Origin: Candidatus Dormiibacterota bacterium
GTDB lineage: Bacteria; Chloroflexota; Dormibacteria; UBA8260; Bog-877
DNA: 7,920 nucleotides
Assembly: GCA_003133485.1 (NCBI GenBank)
Contig: PKXR01000009.1
Span: forward strand, 1-7,920
Reading direction: 5' to 3'
The position numbers and the translations under genes were made by a program. Shown one piece after another: positions 6,337 to 7,920 of this stretch. The notes beneath the pieces are model-generated. The model searched no databases and was not told the DNA's origin. It was given only the letters and a program-made list of their open reading frames with translations. How positions within the stretch are numbered: position 1 is the first letter of the stretch; each line of letters begins with the position of its first letter.

Positions 6337-6534
6337 GCTGGGCGTGACTACCAGATGACCGTCCCGGACCTCCATGACCAGCACAATCACGTCCCTCGCG
6401 ATGGAGTCGCCGACGGCGCTGAGAGCCGGCCACTCCTCACCGCGCGCCCGGACGGCGCCAAGGTGAATTTTCCCAGGGATCGCGACGGAAACCACCGCCT
6501 CCTCCCCGATCATCCGCTCGATGCCGTTGATCAT
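6328..6534 (-). CDS. Short NfeD-like protein (OB-fold domain only)
   Basis: The 68-residue product starts MINGIERMIGEEAVVSVAIP and continues with GKIHLGAVRARGEEWPAL, SAVGDSIARDVIVLVMEV and DGHLVV. This is the order of the five-stranded OB-fold at the C-terminus of NfeD proteins (IGEEAVV..., G.V...GE.W.A, ...G..V.V..V.G..L.V). NfeD proteins partner with stomatin-like SPFH proteins at the membrane, and this gene lies 44 bases after an SPFH gene, which supports the call. Ordinary short NfeD proteins have membrane spans before the OB domain (about 150 residues); none is present here, so this copy would be soluble and would depend on the SPFH partner for location. GGAGG lies 7 bases before the ATG, inside a small inverted repeat. 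Confidence 0.72.
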   Translation of the reverse strand: MINGIERMIGEEAVVSVAIPGKIHLGAVRARGEEWPALSAVGDSIARDVIVLVMEVRDGHLVVTPSAP

Positions 6535-6547
6535 CGGAGGTCCTCCG
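6535..6547 (-). promoter_or_regulatory. Inverted repeat containing the ribosome binding site of the nfeD-like gene
   Basis: Immediately before the ATG the mRNA would read CGGAGGACCTCCG, a perfect palindrome that could form a 5-bp stem with a GAC loop and bury the GGAGG site. It could tune translation relative to the upstream SPFH gene; this is inference from 13 bases. Confidence 0.3.
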
Positions 6548-6578
6548 GCCCGATTTCGCGACTGAGTTGACCGTTCAC

Positions 6579-7625
6579 CTAGCGGTTGGTGGCGCGTCTG
6601 CCCCCGTTGGGCTGGGCCCGGACTGGGGGAGAAGGTGGCACCGGCGCAGGCGTCGGCTTGGCAGCCTGGGCGGGCGCGGACTCGGGACCAAGTTCCGACT
6701 TGGTCGCCATCATGAGAGCAGAAGCTGCGCCCATGAGGCCAGCGAAGTCAGTTGGCACTACCAATTTGGCGTTCGGGCTGTCAGCCAGGGTGGCCAGGTT
6801 CTTGAGCTGCCAGAAGGCCAGCACCTCAGGAGTGGCCTTGCTCTGATGGATGGCTTCGAAGACGGCTCCGATCGCCGAAGCCTCCCCGAGCGCGTCCAGC
6901 TTCTGCGCCTCCTGATTGCCTTCGGCCTCCAGGATCTGAGCCTGCTTGCGACCCTCGGCCGCGAGGATGGTTGCCTGCCGCTGAGCCGTGGCCCTGGTGA
7001 TGTTGGCTTGGGCCTCGCCCTCAGCCTGGTTGATGGCCGCCTGCTTGTCGCCCTCGGACTGCAGGATGACCGATCGCTTGTGCTGGTCGGCTTCCTTCTG
7101 CTCCTCCATCGCCCGCAGGATGTTGGTGGGCGGGATGATGTCGAGAACCTCGATCCGGTTAACCCTGACCCCCCACTTCTCAGTCGCGTCGGCGATATGG
7201 GCCGCCAGATCGGCGTTGATTCGCTGACGCTCCGAGAGAGCCTCGTCCAAGCTCATGGTGCCGAAGACCGCGCGGAGGGCGGTGCGACTGATCTGGTCGA
7301 TAGCGACCTGATAGTCCTGCACTTCAAAGAGTGCCTTGTTGACGTCGACCACCTGGTGGAAAATGGTCGCGCTCACCCCCACCGCCACGTTGTCCTTGGT
7401 GATCACGTCCTGCTTGTCACCGCGGCGAGGCACCTCACGCATGTCAACGCGAATCATGCTGTCCACGATCGGAACCATGAAGACCAACCCGGGATTGCGG
7501 GTGACGTGGAAGCGCCCGAGTCGCTTGACGACCCCTTTTTGCCCCTGCTGAACCACCCGAACCGTGGACCGGCCGAGGCCCAGCGCGAGAAGCACGATAA
7601 CGACCAACGCGATCACCGCTCCCAC
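6579..7625 (-). CDS. SPFH/band 7 (stomatin-prohibitin-like) membrane protein
   Basis: The 348-residue protein begins with one hydrophobic span (about residues 2-18), then the band 7 domain. VVQQGQKGVVKRLGRFH, NPGLVFMVPIVDSM, DVITKDNVAVGVSATIFHQV and the IEVLDIIPP segment (158-166) are strongly characteristic of stomatin/slipin proteins. Residues 170-250 form an Ala/Glu-rich coiled coil with repeated QAEGEAQA-type units, and the tail (310-348) is Pro/Ala-rich and basic. Such proteins oligomerise on the cytoplasmic membrane as scaffolds for microdomains and membrane proteases. The downstream OB-fold gene is its expected NfeD-type partner. The GTG at 7625 is a probable start, but no clear ribosome binding site precedes it; the GTG three codons later is an alternative, and a leaderless transcript is possible. 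Confidence 0.9.
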   Translation of the reverse strand: MGAVIALVVIVLLALGLGRSTVRVVQQGQKGVVKRLGRFHVTRNPGLVFMVPIVDSMIRVDMREVPRRGDKQDVITKDNVAVGVSATIFHQVVDVNKALFEVQDYQVAIDQISRTALRAVFGTMSLDEALSERQRINADLAAHIADATEKWGVRVNRIEVLDIIPPTNILRAMEEQKEADQHKRSVILQSEGDKQAAINQAEGEAQANITRATAQRQATILAAEGRKQAQILEAEGNQEAQKLDALGEASAIGAVFEAIHQSKATPEVLAFWQLKNLATLADSPNAKLVVPTDFAGLMGAASALMMATKSELGPESAPAQAAKPTPAPVPPSPPVRAQPNGGRRATNR

Positions 7626-7781
7626 GTTTGGTCACGGTAGCAGACCGGCAATCAGTACGCTCGCCAGGACTGCACGGAAGACAGCCTGCACGCGGTGGGT
7701 CGGATGGCCCTGCCGACCGGGTTCAGGCCCCGAAGCGATCCCCTGGCGGTCGTTGAGGACGGCAGCAGCAGGCCAAGCCCC
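7626..7781. other. serS to SPFH intergenic region
   Basis: This 156-base gap presumably holds the SPFH promoter, but I see no strong -35/-10 pair. On the minus strand a frame with no stop runs through it in phase with serS. It could encode a 19-residue hydrophobic peptide from GTG 7691 to TGA 7632-7634 (MQAVFRAVLASVLIAGLLP), ending just before the SPFH start. I consider it weak. Confidence 0.3.

Positions 7782-7920
<139 letters not shown>

Noticed and set aside
6567..7640. 357-codon plus-strand open frame
   Set aside because: It is the complementary shadow of the SPFH gene, whose minus-strand translation matches the band 7 family throughout; the plus translation is Arg/Gly/His-rich and family-less.
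7632..7691. 19-residue hydrophobic peptide frame before the SPFH gene
   Set aside because: It has a GTG start without a clear ribosome binding site and is too short to separate from chance; kept only as a note in the intergenic entry.

Overview
The window is a GC-rich bacterial chromosome segment. Two sampled 60-base lines gave 65% GC in the band-7 gene and 50% in the PD-(D/E)XK-like gene. GTG starts, 4-base ATGA overlaps, and a serS / band-7 / tRNA-Ser neighbourhood suggest a high-GC Gram-positive, plausibly Actinomycetota. The phylum is an inference; no taxonomic marker is complete here.

The right end looks like conserved chromosome. It holds the C-terminus of seryl-tRNA synthetase (7782-7920), a stomatin/prohibitin-like SPFH protein (6579-7625), a very short NfeD-type OB-fold partner (6328-6534) and a tRNA-Ser with anticodon UGA (6169-6258), all on the minus strand. 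The left edge (1-98, minus) is the N-terminus of an aminoglycoside-phosphotransferase-like kinase.

Between them, starting at the 3' end of the tRNA, lies an accessory, defence-island-like region. Its minus-strand half is a compact operon of three genes: a TIGR04255-family protein, a helix-turn-helix protein with an Xre/MbcA/ParS-like tail, and an unrecognised protein with a SQTCD motif. A good sigma70-type promoter precedes the operon, and a 6-bp direct repeat spaced one helical turn sits over the predicted transcription start. This is the best candidate for an undescribed system. The third gene has an in-frame amber codon after which the same frame continues coding-like for 46 codons.

The plus-strand half carries restriction-modification debris. 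It begins with an hsdR remnant that lacks its nuclease, Walker A and DEAH regions and carries a one-base frameshift. A YgjP-like metallopeptidase overlaps the hsdR stop by 4 bases. After it comes a PD-(D/E)XK-like protein fused to a DUF5655-like domain. No hsdM, hsdS, integrase or transposase is visible, so the system is incomplete or decaying. The convergent gap (3261-3496) holds only short coding-like fragments.
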